Counted from the first letter of the stretch, positions 10,597 to 20,446 are shown. The stretch: 64,000 nt of DNA from Aquabacterium sp. CECT 9606 (GCF_918741295.1 NZ_CAKKNB010000001.1:1550001-1614000), one strand, 5' to 3'. The notes: generated by a model not told the origin, from the letters alone. Made by a program: numbers and translations.

Positions 10597-11012
10597 AAAT
10601 TGCCTTCAGCACCCAGGACAAGCAGCGCGTGGACGCGCACTTTGGCTGGGCCAAAAACATCCTGGTCTACGACGTGACACCGGCGGGCTACAGCTTCGTC
10701 GAGAACTTCGAGTTCGGCGGGAAGCTGGAAGAAGACGGTGACGAAGACAAGCTGGCCCCCAAGCTGGAAGCCATCAAGGACTGCGCCATCTTGTACGTGG
10801 CGGCCATTGGCGGCTCGGCCGCAGCCCGCGTGGTGGCCACCAAGATCCACCCGATCAAGGTGCCCCAGCCCGAGCCCATCCTGGACATCCTTGAAAAACT
10901 GCAAGACGTGCTCAAGGGCACGCCGCCCCCCTGGCTGCGCAAGGCCCTGCAAAAGGGCACTGAGGCAGCCACCCCCAACTTTGAAGACGAAGACGAGGTC
11001 AACCATGGCTGA
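10593..11012 (+). CDS. nifX: FeMo-co precursor carrier NifX
   Basis: A 139-residue protein of the NifX/NifY/NifB C-terminal family that binds NifB-co and VK-cluster during transfer between NifB and NifEN. It begins [20 protein letters not shown], where the conserved His of the DAHFG motif is present, and ends in a charged tail (EDEDEVNHG). It overlaps nifN by 4 bases and the next gene by 8 bases. Confidence 0.96.
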   Translation: MKIAFSTQDKQRVDAHFGWAKNILVYDVTPAGYSFVENFEFGGKLEEDGDEDKLAPKLEAIKDCAILYVAAIGGSAAARVVATKIHPIKVPQPEPILDILEKLQDVLKGTPPPWLRKALQKGTEAATPNFEDEDEVNHG

Positions 11013-11493
11013 AGCCACACTGGACGCGCCCACCACGCCATCGGACGAGGCCCTCATGGCCACGCCCTTCGTGAGTGAACTCATCAAGGTGCTGCGCGCG
11101 CAAGACACCCACGGCGCCTGGGAGGGCAAGTCGGACCTGGCCTTGCTGGGCCCCTACATCCTGAGCGCCGAGCAGCGCCGCGAGTTGCCCATCATTGGCG
11201 ACCCGGACCCCGAGATCCTGTGGCGCATGGAGTTGTTCTACAACGCCGTGGGCGTGGCCATCGAGCGCGAGACGGGCAACATGGTCAGCCCCATGATGAA
11301 GATGAGCCACGAGGGCTTCGGCCGCCTGGTGCTGCTGGCTGGCCGCCTGGTCGTCTTCAACAAACAGTTGCGCGACGTGCACCGCTTCGGCTTCGCCTCA
11401 TTGGCCAAGCTGGCCGAGCAGGGCAACAAGTTCCTGTCCGAGGGGATCGCCATGGTGCGCCAGTACCCCGAGGTGGCCAACTACGGCGCCTGA
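11005..11493 (+). CDS. NifX-associated nitrogen fixation protein (DUF269)
   Basis: A 162-residue helical protein of the family always found beside nifX. Marks include [15 protein letters not shown], the [15 protein letters not shown] segment, and the Arg/Gly-rich [26 protein letters not shown] region, of which only short blocks are quoted here. Biochemical role is unproven in the family. It starts inside the nifX end (ATG at 11005), so co-expression is certain. A 65-residue partner follows 17 bases on. Confidence 0.93.
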   Translation: MAEATLDAPTTPSDEALMATPFVSELIKVLRAQDTHGAWEGKSDLALLGPYILSAEQRRELPIIGDPDPEILWRMELFYNAVGVAIERETGNMVSPMMKMSHEGFGRLVLLAGRLVVFNKQLRDVHRFGFASLAKLAEQGNKFLSEGIAMVRQYPEVANYGA

Positions 11494-11510
11494 CCGCCAA
11501 GGAGACCCGC

Positions 11511-11704
11511 ATGGACGCCGATGAACTCAAGCTCAGGATCAAGAAGCTGAACGCCCAGGCCACGCAGGCCAAGATGGACCTGCACGACCTGTCCGAAGAC
11601 TTGCCCACCAACTGGGAGAACATCCTGAGCGTGGCCCAGCGTTGCCACGATGCCCACGCTGCCCTGACCGAGGCCCGCAAGGCCGCTGCCGCCGCGAGTA
11701 CGCC

Positions 11705-11708
<4 letters not shown>
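11511..11708 (+). CDS. Small coiled CCE_0567/DUF683-type protein
   Basis: A 65-residue, almost wholly helical protein (LKLRIKKLNAQATQAKMDLHDLSEDLP) of the family encoded next to the DUF269 gene and the nif ferredoxin in many diazotrophs. AAGGAGACCCGC precedes the ATG. The stop overlaps the ferredoxin start (ATGA). Members of the family have been described as helical hairpin oligomers; function remains open. Confidence 0.88.
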
Positions 11709-12802
<1,094 letters not shown>

Positions 12803-12803
<1 letters not shown>

Positions 12804-13495
12804 TGCTGGACGCCGATGACCTGCAAGCCCTGAGGCTGACCGCCGAGCTGGCCAGCGTGACCACCGCGCTGCTGCTGGTGCTGGGCACGCCCATCGCGTG
12901 GTGGCTGGCCCGCACGCGGTCGCGGCTCAAGGGTGCGGTGGCGGCGGTGGTGGCCTTGCCCCTGGTGCTGCCGCCCACCGTCATCGGCTTTTACCTTTTG
13001 ATGTTGATGGGACCCGAAGGGCCGGTGGGCCGCTTCACCAGCATGCTGGGTTGGGGCCTGTTGCCCTTCACCTTCTGGGGGCTGGTGGTGGCCTCCATCC
13101 TGCATTCGCTGCCCTTCGTCGTTCAGCCGCTGCACCAGGCTTTTGAAGCCCTGGGCACGCGTCCGCTGGAAGTGGCCGCCACCTTGCGCGCCAGCCCTTG
13201 GGACCGCTTTGTGACCGTGGCTTTGCCCCTGGCCCGCCCTGGTTTCCTGACCGCCGCCGTGCTGGGCTTTGCCCACACCGTGGGCGAGTTCGGCGTGGTG
13301 CTGATGATCGGCGGCAACATCCCCGGGGCCACGCGCGTGCTGTCGGTGGCCTTGTACGGGCACGTTGAGGCCATGGACTACGGCCGGGCGCACCTGTTGG
13401 CGGCGGGCCTGGCCGGCTTTGGTTTTGCGGTGATGTTCCTGCTGTACTTCTTGAACGGGCGGGCCTTGCGCAGCCAAGGGGCGGGGCATGTCTGA
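12803..13495 (+). CDS. modB: Molybdate ABC transporter permease ModB
   Basis: A 230-residue inner-membrane permease with about five hydrophobic segments. The coupling EAA loop (EALGTRPLEVAATLRASPWDRF) sits near the middle, and VGEFGVVLMIGGNIPGATR is characteristic of ModB. The ATG at 12803 overlaps the modA stop (TGATG); a GTG one codon earlier is possible. It overlaps modC by 8 bases. Confidence 0.96.
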
Positions 13496-14585
13496 CATCC
13501 TGGCCAAGCTGGTCTTGTCCTATCCCGGTGGCTTTGCGCTGGATGTGTCGCTCCAATTGCCAGGGCAGGGCGTGAGTGTGTTGCTGGGCCCCTCGGGCTG
13601 CGGCAAGACCACCGTGCTGCGCGCCCTGGCCGGGCTGGAGCGTGCCCAAGGCTCGGTGCAGGTGAACGGCCAGGTCTGGCAAAACGAGCACCAGTTTCTG
13701 CCCACCCACCAGCGGCCCATTGGCTACGTTTTTCAAGAGGCCAGCCTGTTCGCACACCTCACGGTCAAGGGCAACTTGCACTATGGCCTGCAGCGCACGG
13801 CTAAGGCCGATCGAAGGGTGAGCATGGACGAAGCCGTGGAGCTGCTCGGCATTGCCCACCTGCTGGAGCGTCGTCCCGATCGCCTGTCTGGTGGCGAGCG
13901 CCAGCGCGTGGCCATCGCACGGGCGCTGCTGACCAGCCCGCGTGTGTTGCTGATGGACGAACCCCTGTCAGCGCTCGATGCTCAACGCAAGGCCGAGGTG
14001 CTGCCCTTCCTGGAACGATTGAACCAGCAGTCTGGCGTGCCCCTGGTCTACGTGACCCATGCCCTGGAAGAGGCCGTGCGGCTGGCCGACCACCTGGTGC
14101 TGATGTCCGCCGGGCGGGTGGTGGCCAGCGGTGCCGCCAGCGATTTGCTGCCCAGGCTGGACCTGCCCCTGAGCCAATTGGATGAAGCCAGCGTCATGCT
14201 GCCAGGCAGGGTGGCCGAGCACGATGCCCGCTACGGACAAAGCCGCATCGAGGTGAGCGGCCTGCCGCTGTGGGTGGGCCTGCACCAGGCGCCTGTGGGG
14301 CAAGCCGTGCGTGTGCGCGTGCTGGCCCGAGATGTGAGTGTGGCGCTGAGCCACCGCGCCGACAGCAGCATCGTCAACATCCTGCCCGCCCACATCGAGG
14401 CCCTGCGCGACGACGGCCCCGACACGGTGACCTTGCAGCTTCGCCTTCAGGCGCCCGATGCCAGTGGTGCCCAGCAAGCGCCTGTGTTATTGGCCCGCAT
14501 CACGCGCCGCTCGCGCGATGCCTTGAACCTGGTGCCGGGCCAGGCGGTGTTCGCGCAGATCAAGGGCGCGGCGCTGATGCGTTAA
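13488..14585 (+). CDS. modC: Molybdate ABC transporter ATPase ModC
   Basis: A 365-residue ATPase. Walker A GPSGCGKT is at residues 34-41, the Q-loop is in YVFQEASLFAHL, the signature LSGGERQRVAIARAL and Walker B VLLMDEPLSALDA follow. The C-terminal 130 residues form the molybdate-binding TOBE domain (VLARDVSVAL, SIVNILPAHI). It closes the long plus-strand operon that starts at nifH; a minus-strand gene converges 10 bases later. Confidence 0.96.
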   Translation: MSDILAKLVLSYPGGFALDVSLQLPGQGVSVLLGPSGCGKTTVLRALAGLERAQGSVQVNGQVWQNEHQFLPTHQRPIGYVFQEASLFAHLTVKGNLHYGLQRTAKADRRVSMDEAVELLGIAHLLERRPDRLSGGERQRVAIARALLTSPRVLLMDEPLSALDAQRKAEVLPFLERLNQQSGVPLVYVTHALEEAVRLADHLVLMSAGRVVASGAASDLLPRLDLPLSQLDEASVMLPGRVAEHDARYGQSRIEVSGLPLWVGLHQAPVGQAVRVRVLARDVSVALSHRADSSIVNILPAHIEALRDDGPDTVTLQLRLQAPDASGAQQAPVLLARITRRSRDALNLVPGQAVFAQIKGAALMR

Positions 14586-14595
14586 GGAGGCGGGG

Positions 14596-15249
14596 CTACT
14601 GCAACTGCGCCGCGATCTGGCGCAAGGCGTTCTCGAACACGGCGACCGGCTGCCCGCCCGAGATCAGGTGCTGGTCATTGATGATCACCGCAGGCACCGA
14701 GTGGACGCCGCTGTTGGTGTAGAGCGCTTCTTGCGCCCGGACCTGGTCGGTGAACTCGCCGCTTTTCAGGATGGCCTGTGCGCGTGCCTCGTCCAGCCCC
14801 GCCTCGCGGACTGAGGCCAGCAGCACCTCGGGCGAGTCCATGCTCTGGCGGTCGCGGTGGCAGGCTTGCAGCAGCGACTTCTTCAGGGCCAGTTGCCGAT
14901 CGGGATGTTCCTCGCCGGCCCAATGCAGCAGGCGGTGCGCGTTGAAGGTGTTGTAGATGCGGCCACGCCCGGCGGGGCTGAACTCGAAACCCACCTCGGC
15001 CCCGCGCTGGCGAATCCTCTCGCGGATCTCGGCCTGCTGCTCGGGCGACGAGCCGTACTTCTGCGTCAGGTGCTCGCCGATGTCTTGACCGCCGGGCGGC
15101 ATCTGCGGGTTCAACTCGAAAGGCTGAAACCGCAGGCTGGCCGAGACTTCACCTTGAAGGTGCTCCAGGGCCTGTTCCAGGGCCGACAGCCCGATGGCGC
15201 ACCAGGGGCAGGAGATGTCGGACACAAAATCGATCTTGAGGGTGTTCAT
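14596..15249 (-). CDS. DsbA/FrnE-family oxidoreductase
   Basis: A 217-residue cytoplasmic thioredoxin-fold protein with the CPWC active site in FVSDISCPWCAIGL near the N-terminus and the cis-Pro loop in SVPAVIINDQHLISGGQP. This is the FrnE-like (2-hydroxychromene isomerase related) branch of DsbA; there is no signal peptide. The start is the ATG at 15249, directly before the conserved first strand. It is downstream of the GST and YciI genes on the same strand and has no evident link to nif. Confidence 0.9.
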   Translation of the reverse strand: MNTLKIDFVSDISCPWCAIGLSALEQALEHLQGEVSASLRFQPFELNPQMPPGGQDIGEHLTQKYGSSPEQQAEIRERIRQRGAEVGFEFSPAGRGRIYNTFNAHRLLHWAGEEHPDRQLALKKSLLQACHRDRQSMDSPEVLLASVREAGLDEARAQAILKSGEFTDQVRAQEALYTNSGVHSVPAVIINDQHLISGGQPVAVFENALRQIAAQLQ

Positions 15250-15292
15250 GCCGGGATCGTACCGACAGGGCAATGCCCCCATGCTCGCTGCG

Positions 15293-15949
15293 TCAATCGC
15301 GATCGGGCGCGCCGGGCGGGAAGAACTTGCGGAAAGGCCGGGCCTCGTCCACCGCGCGGGCGAACGATGGGCGGGCCAGCAAGCGCTGGCGGTAGGCCCT
15401 CGCATGACCCAGCCCGTGGTCGATGGGGTGCACCCAGTCGGCGTAGAACAAAGAGGGCGCCGCCGCGCAGTCGGCCAGGCTGAAGCCCGTGGCGCAGGCC
15501 CATTCGCGGTCGGCCATGCGCTGGTTCAGCCATTGGTAGGCGTCGTTCAGCAAGGCCTGGGCATCACTCACGGTGCGCGGATCGCGCTGATCGGCGGGGC
15601 GCAGGTAGTCGCCCACGATGCGCTGCATGGGCGTCATCACGTAGTTGTCGAAAAAGCGGTCCATGAAGCGCACGTCGAGGGCCGCATCGGCATCCTGCGG
15701 GATCAGGCGCACCGGGCCGGGGTGGTGCAGGCCCAGGTGTTCGATGATGATGCTGGCCTCTGCGACGGTGCGCTCGCCATCGACCAGCAAGGGCATGCGC
15801 TTGATGGGCCACAAGGTCGCGAATTCTTGGCCCGCGGTGCCGCTGCCGTCGAGCAGTCGGATGGTGTGGGGCGTTGCGTTCTCGTAGAGGGCGGTCAGCA
15901 CCTTCTGGCAGTAGGACGAGAAAGGGTGGGCATAGAGGCTCAGGCTCAT
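15293..15949 (-). CDS. Glutathione S-transferase family protein
   Basis: A 218-residue protein with a thioredoxin-like N-terminal domain (SLYAHPFSSYCQKVLTALYE; cis-Pro region KRMPLLVDGE; SIIIEHL) and an all-helical C-terminal domain with the N-capping GFSLADCAAAPSLFYADW motif. A glutathione-dependent detoxification or stress role is expected. The ATG overlaps the stop of the YciI gene, so the two are coupled. Confidence 0.92.
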   Translation of the reverse strand: MSLSLYAHPFSSYCQKVLTALYENATPHTIRLLDGSGTAGQEFATLWPIKRMPLLVDGERTVAEASIIIEHLGLHHPGPVRLIPQDADAALDVRFMDRFFDNYVMTPMQRIVGDYLRPADQRDPRTVSDAQALLNDAYQWLNQRMADREWACATGFSLADCAAAPSLFYADWVHPIDHGLGHARAYRQRLLARPSFARAVDEARPFRKFFPPGAPDRD

Positions 15950-16398
15950 GGGGCGCTTCCTTTCTGGCGGTCTGCCGCGCTTTTGTCGATCTCGGCCCGC
16001 AGGCGTTCCTCCTGGGCTTGCAACTCAGGGGTGAACACCTCGCCGAAATCGGCGGCTTCGAACAGCGGGCGGATCTCGATCTCGGAATCGTCATTCATGG
16101 GATTGGGGCAGCGTTTGACCCACTCAACGGCCTCGTCCATGGACTTGACCTGCCACAGCCAGAATCCGGCGACCAGCTCCTTGGTTTCGGCGAATGGGCC
16201 ATCGCTCACCGTGCGCTGGGTGCCGGAAAACAGCACCCGCTTGCCTTTGGCACTGGGGTGCAAACCTTCGCCCGCCAGCAGGATGCCGGCTTTGACGAGC
16301 TCTTCATTGAATTGGCCCATGGCCGCCATCAGCTCCGTGCTGGGCATTTCGCCCGCCTCTGATTGGCCCGTGGCCTTCACCATCACCATGACACGCAT
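15946..16398 (-). CDS. YciI-family (DGPF domain) protein
   Basis: A 150-residue YCII-related protein with the SDGPFAETKELVAGFWLWQV motif that gives the domain its name. AGGAGAACAACG precedes the ATG at 16398; the longer open frame upstream is not conserved-looking. A damaged close paralogue lies at 54213-54578. The C-terminal helix (ELQAQEERLRAEIDK) is shared with that copy. Function in the family is poorly defined, and some members accompany ECF sigma factors. Confidence 0.9.
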   Translation of the reverse strand: MRVMVMVKATGQSEAGEMPSTELMAAMGQFNEELVKAGILLAGEGLHPSAKGKRVLFSGTQRTVSDGPFAETKELVAGFWLWQVKSMDEAVEWVKRCPNPMNDDSEIEIRPLFEAADFGEVFTPELQAQEERLRAEIDKSAADRQKGSAP

Positions 16399-16596
16399 CG
16401 TTGTTCTCCTTGACAGGGGTTGGGGGCCAAGCGGCCCGACATGATGACGACGAACCAGCTTGCCCGAAATCGACAGCCATGGGCATTTTGGCGAACAACA
16501 AGGCGCGCCGCGCAAGGCGGTTGGCGTGGGCGGCCGAGTTCTGAACCCGGGCCGCCAGGCAAAAAGCCCGGCGCTTGGGCCTCAGATGGGCAAAGT

Positions 16597-16776
16597 GCAA
16601 GGCTGAAGTGCCTTGCGTTTGGGGTTCACCATGCCCAAGCGCCGGGCTTTGAGCCTTGCGCGCAAGGCTCCGTATCCCCAACGGCGGCTCTTTGAGCCTT
16701 GCTGCGCAAGCCTTTGAACCCCAAGCGCCGGGTGCCCGAGCCTTGCGCGCAAGGAGAAAAGCCTTGCGCGCAAGGC
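16597..16776. repeat. Cluster of GCCTTGCGCGCAAGGC palindromes
   Basis: Inverted repeats of one design recur. GCAAGGC/GCCTTGC flank a 6-base loop at 16597-16616. AGCCTTGCGCGCAAGGCT is an 18-base perfect palindrome at 16652-16669. A degenerate copy lies near 16696-16714, CCTTGCGCGCAAGG at 16741-16754 and GCCTTGCGCGCAAGGC at 16761-16776. Between them a CCAAGCGCCGGG block also recurs. This looks like a REP/BIME-type extragenic element. Confidence 0.7.
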
Positions 16777-17107
16777 CCGCACACCCAAAGGCCCAGGAAA
16801 AAAGCCCCGCGAATGGGGCTTGGGTGCCTTGCGGGCCGGGAATTAAGCGGCGGGCGCCGGGCTTTGAGCGGCGCGCGCCTTGCGCGTGAAGCGGACGGCC
16901 ATGTCGCGGCGGAGGGTGTTCAGGCCAGAACCGTTGCCCAGCACCTTCAACAGGGCGTATTGGTAGCTTTGAATGGTGGTTGTCGGCCAGGAGCTGCTCA
17001 ACGCGCGGGTTCGGGTGATTGCTTTAGGCTGGTTGCTGACAGTCAGAATAGGCAGTTGGATGACAGCACCCGCCGAGACCGGACGTTGAGGGGCTCTGGT
17101 TCGGCGA
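16777..17107. other. Intergenic stretch at island left edge
   Basis: No convincing gene. GC-rich sequence typical of the host gives way near 16960-17040 to A/T-richer DNA. A minus-strand open frame ends at 16843 with a basic tail (LNTLRRDMAVRFTRKARAA) that could be the end of a decayed gene, but its N-terminal part looks non-coding. I see no transposase, integrase or tRNA gene here. Confidence 0.4.
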
Positions 17108-17401
17108 CTAAACACGAGTCAGTCGTCCAAGCCCGACCACTAGCCGCAGCTGAATTGCACGCTCGTACTCGTCGCCAATCAACTCTTGATGGCCAACAAA
17201 CTCGCCTGTCTCTTTGTCGAGAACTTCAGCGATCTCAGGATCATCAACAGCGTGGGTGCCGCACGCACCAGGCACCGGCGAAATGGACGCCCACTCCGGC
17301 ATCGACACATTTTCTGCATTGCCCAAAGCTACCCTCCCTTTGACCTGGGTCGCGAGTCTTCCGCGCACTTGACCAGCTCCATTATCTTGTGCTATCGCCA
17401 T
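17108..17401 (-). CDS. Possible small hypothetical protein
   Basis: A 97-residue open frame with an ATG at 17401. The C-terminal half (DDPEIAEVLDKETGEFVG, then a Glu/Tyr/Arg-rich helix ending in LGRLTRV) looks protein-like, while the first 40 residues do not. No Shine-Dalgarno sequence is obvious. It lies upstream of, and divergent from, the retron-type reverse transcriptase, in A/T-richer DNA. It could be the remnant of a regulator or antitoxin gene, or chance. Confidence 0.3.
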   Translation of the reverse strand: MAIAQDNGAGQVRGRLATQVKGRVALGNAENVSMPEWASISPVPGACGTHAVDDPEIAEVLDKETGEFVGHQELIGDEYERAIQLRLVVGLGRLTRV

Positions 17402-17463
17402 TCATGGCTTTCGTCACCTGCCATACGCTCTTTTCCCCGGCTCAGCAAAGACGGAAAATCCCA

Positions 17464-17628
17464 AGAGACTTTCGCCCGGTGGTAATCGCCGCTAACGATC
17501 TTTGGGCGAAACTCTGCTAGGCTATTGACGGCAACGGCGTGATGATCTGTCTCGGAAGACTTCCGTGGGCTCGAGTTCGGGCCCGAGCATTAAGACCTCG
17601 CATATTCCATCCGTCGTTGCCACCTTCT
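17464..17628 (+). ncRNA. Candidate region for retron msr-msd RNA
   Basis: Retron reverse transcriptases use a structured RNA encoded just upstream as template and primer. This stretch before the RT start has several inverted repeats. AGAG-AC-TTTCGCCC (17464-17477) pairs with GGGCGAAACTCT (17504-17515). CGGAAG/CTTCCG lies at about 17553-17565, and GCTCG/CGAGC at about 17570-17588. GGCAACG at 17530-17536 is complementary to CGTTGCC at 17615-17621, and GGTGGTAAT at 17478-17486 can pair with GTTGCCACC up to 17624. Either could be the a1/a2 pair, but I could not fold one model, so the boundaries are approximate. Confidence 0.4.
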
Positions 17629-18621
17629 ATGACGATATCAAAGCTGCGTGAACTGAAGACCATCGACGATGTCGCCCGGGCTTGTGGCGTCGAAGCCGAC
17701 TTCATTACTGAATACGCGGAGAGCCCCGAGCAAAGCACCTACTACGAGGCACTAAAGCTCAGTAAAAAGGGAAAGCGACGCTCCAATGAGTTTCGCATTG
17801 TCTTTGCAGCTCACGAACAGCGGTTGAAACAGTTGCACCGCGGCCTATCGATGGTGGTTGCCAATAGCGCAAATTTTGGATGGCATGTACAAGGCTTTGT
17901 AAAAGGACGCTCCACGCTGAGCAATGCAAAGCAACACCTTGGTGCCAAGGTACTTTTACATGCCGACATTAAAAGTTTCTTCGATGCGATCACGGTAGAT
18001 CAGGTCCAAGCTGCCTTTGTTGAACACGGGGTGTTGGCCCCTATGGCGGAGGTGCTTGCTAAGCTGTGCACGATTGATGGACTGTTGAGACAGGGCACCC
18101 GCTGCAGCCCCATGATCGCGAACCTGGTATGTTTTGATATGGACCAGGCATTTCTTCGCCTCGCTGGTGCAACTAACTCGAATTACACGCGCTACGCCGA
18201 TGACATTACATTCTCGGGAGATTCTGTCCCGTCTGATGACTCAGTGCGCACAATCCTTAAAAACCGAAGCTTCGAACTACGAGATGGGCGGTGCTTTCGC
18301 CAACATCGTGGTCGAGTGCAATTTGTCACTGGACTTTCAGTGGCGGACACTACCGCCCCGCGCCTGCCAAAGCGCCTAAAGCATCAGCTACGTCTGGTCA
18401 TGTATTTCATTAAGAAACATGGCCTGGACGATCACAACAACTGGGTCAAACAGGGATACAAAAGCCACCCGGAAATCACTTGGCTGTGGGGGATTCTCAA
18501 CTACGCTAAATCGATCGAACCTACGTTGGTCAACCAATGGCAACAGGTCTATCAAACAGCGTGGGAGGAGCAACAAGCAAAGCGAAAAGAACGGATCAAG
18601 GTAAAGGATTGGAATCCCTGA
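17629..18621 (+). CDS. Retron-type reverse transcriptase
   Basis: A 330-residue RT, the usual retron size, with no maturase or endonuclease domain. Motifs in order: retron-specific NAxxH as NAKQH at residues 99-103, catalytic HADIKSFFDAI with D113, RQGTRCSPMIAN at 154-165, the YADD box at 189-192 in YTRYADDITFSG, and the retron-specific VTG at 233-235. The C-terminal thumb is basic (QQAKRKERIKVKDWNP). The ATG at 17629 has no strong ribosome-binding site. Codon use is A/T-richer than in the nif genes, suggesting acquisition. Retrons make multicopy single-stranded DNA and act in phage defence with an effector; the only neighbouring candidate overlaps its 3' end on the other strand. Confidence 0.93.
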   Translation: MTISKLRELKTIDDVARACGVEADFITEYAESPEQSTYYEALKLSKKGKRRSNEFRIVFAAHEQRLKQLHRGLSMVVANSANFGWHVQGFVKGRSTLSNAKQHLGAKVLLHADIKSFFDAITVDQVQAAFVEHGVLAPMAEVLAKLCTIDGLLRQGTRCSPMIANLVCFDMDQAFLRLAGATNSNYTRYADDITFSGDSVPSDDSVRTILKNRSFELRDGRCFRQHRGRVQFVTGLSVADTTAPRLPKRLKHQLRLVMYFIKKHGLDDHNNWVKQGYKSHPEITWLWGILNYAKSIEPTLVNQWQQVYQTAWEEQQAKRKERIKVKDWNP

Positions 18622-20446
18622 GATGTTGCTCGCCACTGGAGACATCTTCAGCGTAGCGGATTCGCGTGCGTAAGCTCTCGAAGATCTCAGCCACACCCGC
18701 ATTTCCAGAACTTGAAAGATGGTTGCAAGCGCTGGAGACCACAAATGATGCCAACTCCTCAAGCGATGCGTACTTCGATGCTTCCTTTGCCGACAAAATA
18801 GGTTCTCGATCGTAAAGTTCGACGATCCTCTGGCGAGCAGTCGCCAATATATCGGCAAGCTCAGGAACCCGGCTATTGACTCCCCGAATTTCCAGGTTCC
18901 GCGTGGAAAGTCTGTGAACCAGGGGGGTTATAAGCATGGACTCTCTGCGCGTTTCAGCAGACATGGCGTCAAAGTCACTTTTGCAACAATAGTAAAAATA
19001 TGCTGAGAAAGACATGGTCTCAAGTAGGCGCAACGCTGCCACTCTGGCGACCGGCATTTCAAAAATCTCGCTGAACGTTGCCTTCGACAATTGCTCCTTA
19101 ATTGCCGCTGGTACCAAAGGAGCGGCAGCGATCTCGGAGCGCATCTGCCCAAGCACCCGCACAAGTCGATCGGGATCGTCCGTTGTCAGGCATAACGAAC
19201 CACAAACCGACACAGAAGAGTCTCCAACAGCGGCATATCCATACGTCGAAAATGCAAGATGCACGATCTTGTTGGCACCATGCTCGACTGCAAGGGCGCT
19301 GAACCTTTCTGATGGCACCCGCTTTTCTGCTTTCAGGATGGTCGGATTCGACGAAGTTTGCCCATCATCAAAGGCCAGGACCCCATCTGGCGCCTCTCGA
19401 TAAATATCGCTACCCTTCGCCCAAAATCGCCCTGTCGAGGACCATTTCTGGAACATGATGCTTCCTGACCGCGTCAAAGGATCAATATCGAGAACTTGAA
19501 AGCCGTTGGGCCACTCTCTCCCCAGATCGCCTTCGACCAAACAACCAGCAGCCAAAATTCTTAAGTTTGATCCCGGCTCCCGAATTTGGAGAGATGTTGG
19601 CATGTGCTGATGACCGTGAAGCAGAATATCTACCCCGTTATCTCCCAGCGACTGGCGTATCGCAATGTTGTCGGCCAAGTGCTCTAAGGGATGGTGCACT
19701 AACGCTATTCGATAACCATCAAGAACATGCTCACCATCTCGCGTGTGGGCATCGACCTGCTCGTTCGTGACAATGATGCTTCCTTGGTCTTTGAGAACGA
19801 CATTCTCGTGCTCAACCTCAGCCCCGCATAACCATGCCGAGTCGAGCCCTACGATATGAATGTGCTTATCGACTCCCTCTAGCGTACCGGCTGCTATTTC
19901 AAAGCGATAACCCAACTTCTCGTTCGATATGGCACGCAGGTCGTCTCCACGGAACTGTGCCAACCACGTCCAAAACGATTCCGTACGGCGCATCACTTCG
20001 GGAATCCAGTCCTGGTGTGTTCCGTATGGGGGCCCTTTAGGGCCCATCACCCATCGACCAAGATTAGACACATCGTGCGTTTTCTCCAACCAAACGCGCA
20101 TCGCCAACCAAGCATCTTTGCTGATGTCGCGCCGGACGTCGTGGTTGCCTGGGACAGCAAAGAATCGTGAGCGGGGAACGCTCACTAGCTTGAGAATTCC
20201 ATCGATCCGCTGCGTAGCTTTTTCGTACTCGCTCGACTGCCCCCAATCGGCAAGATCACCGGTGAAGCAAACTAGGTCGATGCCATTTTCCGCAATCGCA
20301 GCCAGCGCACTCCGGAAGCTTTCTCCAAGCAGAATCCCACGCTGTCGTTGATCCCATTTGATCGTGTCCGCTCGGCTGGCAGGCATGCCGGAAAACTCCG
20401 CGCGTTCGTGTAGGTCAGAGATATGCAGTATTCGCAACCGACGCAT
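18596..20446 (-). CDS. Calcineurin-like metallophosphoesterase with unknown C-terminal domain
   Basis: A 616-residue protein. The N-terminal ~330 residues form a binuclear-metal phosphoesterase domain: SDLHE (D11, H13), TGDLADWG (D64), PGNHD (residues 99-103), ALVHHPLEHL (H251-252) and LLHGHQHMP (278-281). The remaining ~290 residues are a separate alpha/beta domain starting near KIVHLAFSTYGYAAVG. Its order of strands and helices weakly recalls DUF3800 (RNase H-like), but the acidic residues are not evident. The gene converges on the retron RT and overlaps it by 26 bases, sharing its A/T-richer composition. It may be the effector or nuclease of the RT system, or an independent defence gene. 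Confidence 0.88.
   Translation of the reverse strand: MRRLRILHISDLHERAEFSGMPASRADTIKWDQRQRGILLGESFRSALAAIAENGIDLVCFTGDLADWGQSSEYEKATQRIDGILKLVSVPRSRFFAVPGNHDVRRDISKDAWLAMRVWLEKTHDVSNLGRWVMGPKGPPYGTHQDWIPEVMRRTESFWTWLAQFRGDDLRAISNEKLGYRFEIAAGTLEGVDKHIHIVGLDSAWLCGAEVEHENVVLKDQGSIIVTNEQVDAHTRDGEHVLDGYRIALVHHPLEHLADNIAIRQSLGDNGVDILLHGHQHMPTSLQIREPGSNLRILAAGCLVEGDLGREWPNGFQVLDIDPLTRSGSIMFQKWSSTGRFWAKGSDIYREAPDGVLAFDDGQTSSNPTILKAEKRVPSERFSALAVEHGANKIVHLAFSTYGYAAVGDSSVSVCGSLCLTTDDPDRLVRVLGQMRSEIAAAPLVPAAIKEQLSKATFSEIFEMPVARVAALRLLETMSFSAYFYYCCKSDFDAMSAETRRESMLITPLVHRLSTRNLEIRGVNSRVPELADILATARQRIVELYDREPILSAKEASKYASLEELASFVVSSACNHLSSSGNAGVAEIFESLRTRIRYAEDVSSGEQHLRDSNPLP

Noticed and set aside
16843..17115. 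Minus-strand 90-codon frame with basic C-terminus
   Set aside because: Only the last 30 residues look protein-like, and the N-terminal part is of low-complexity, antisense type; kept only as a possible remnant in the spacer note.
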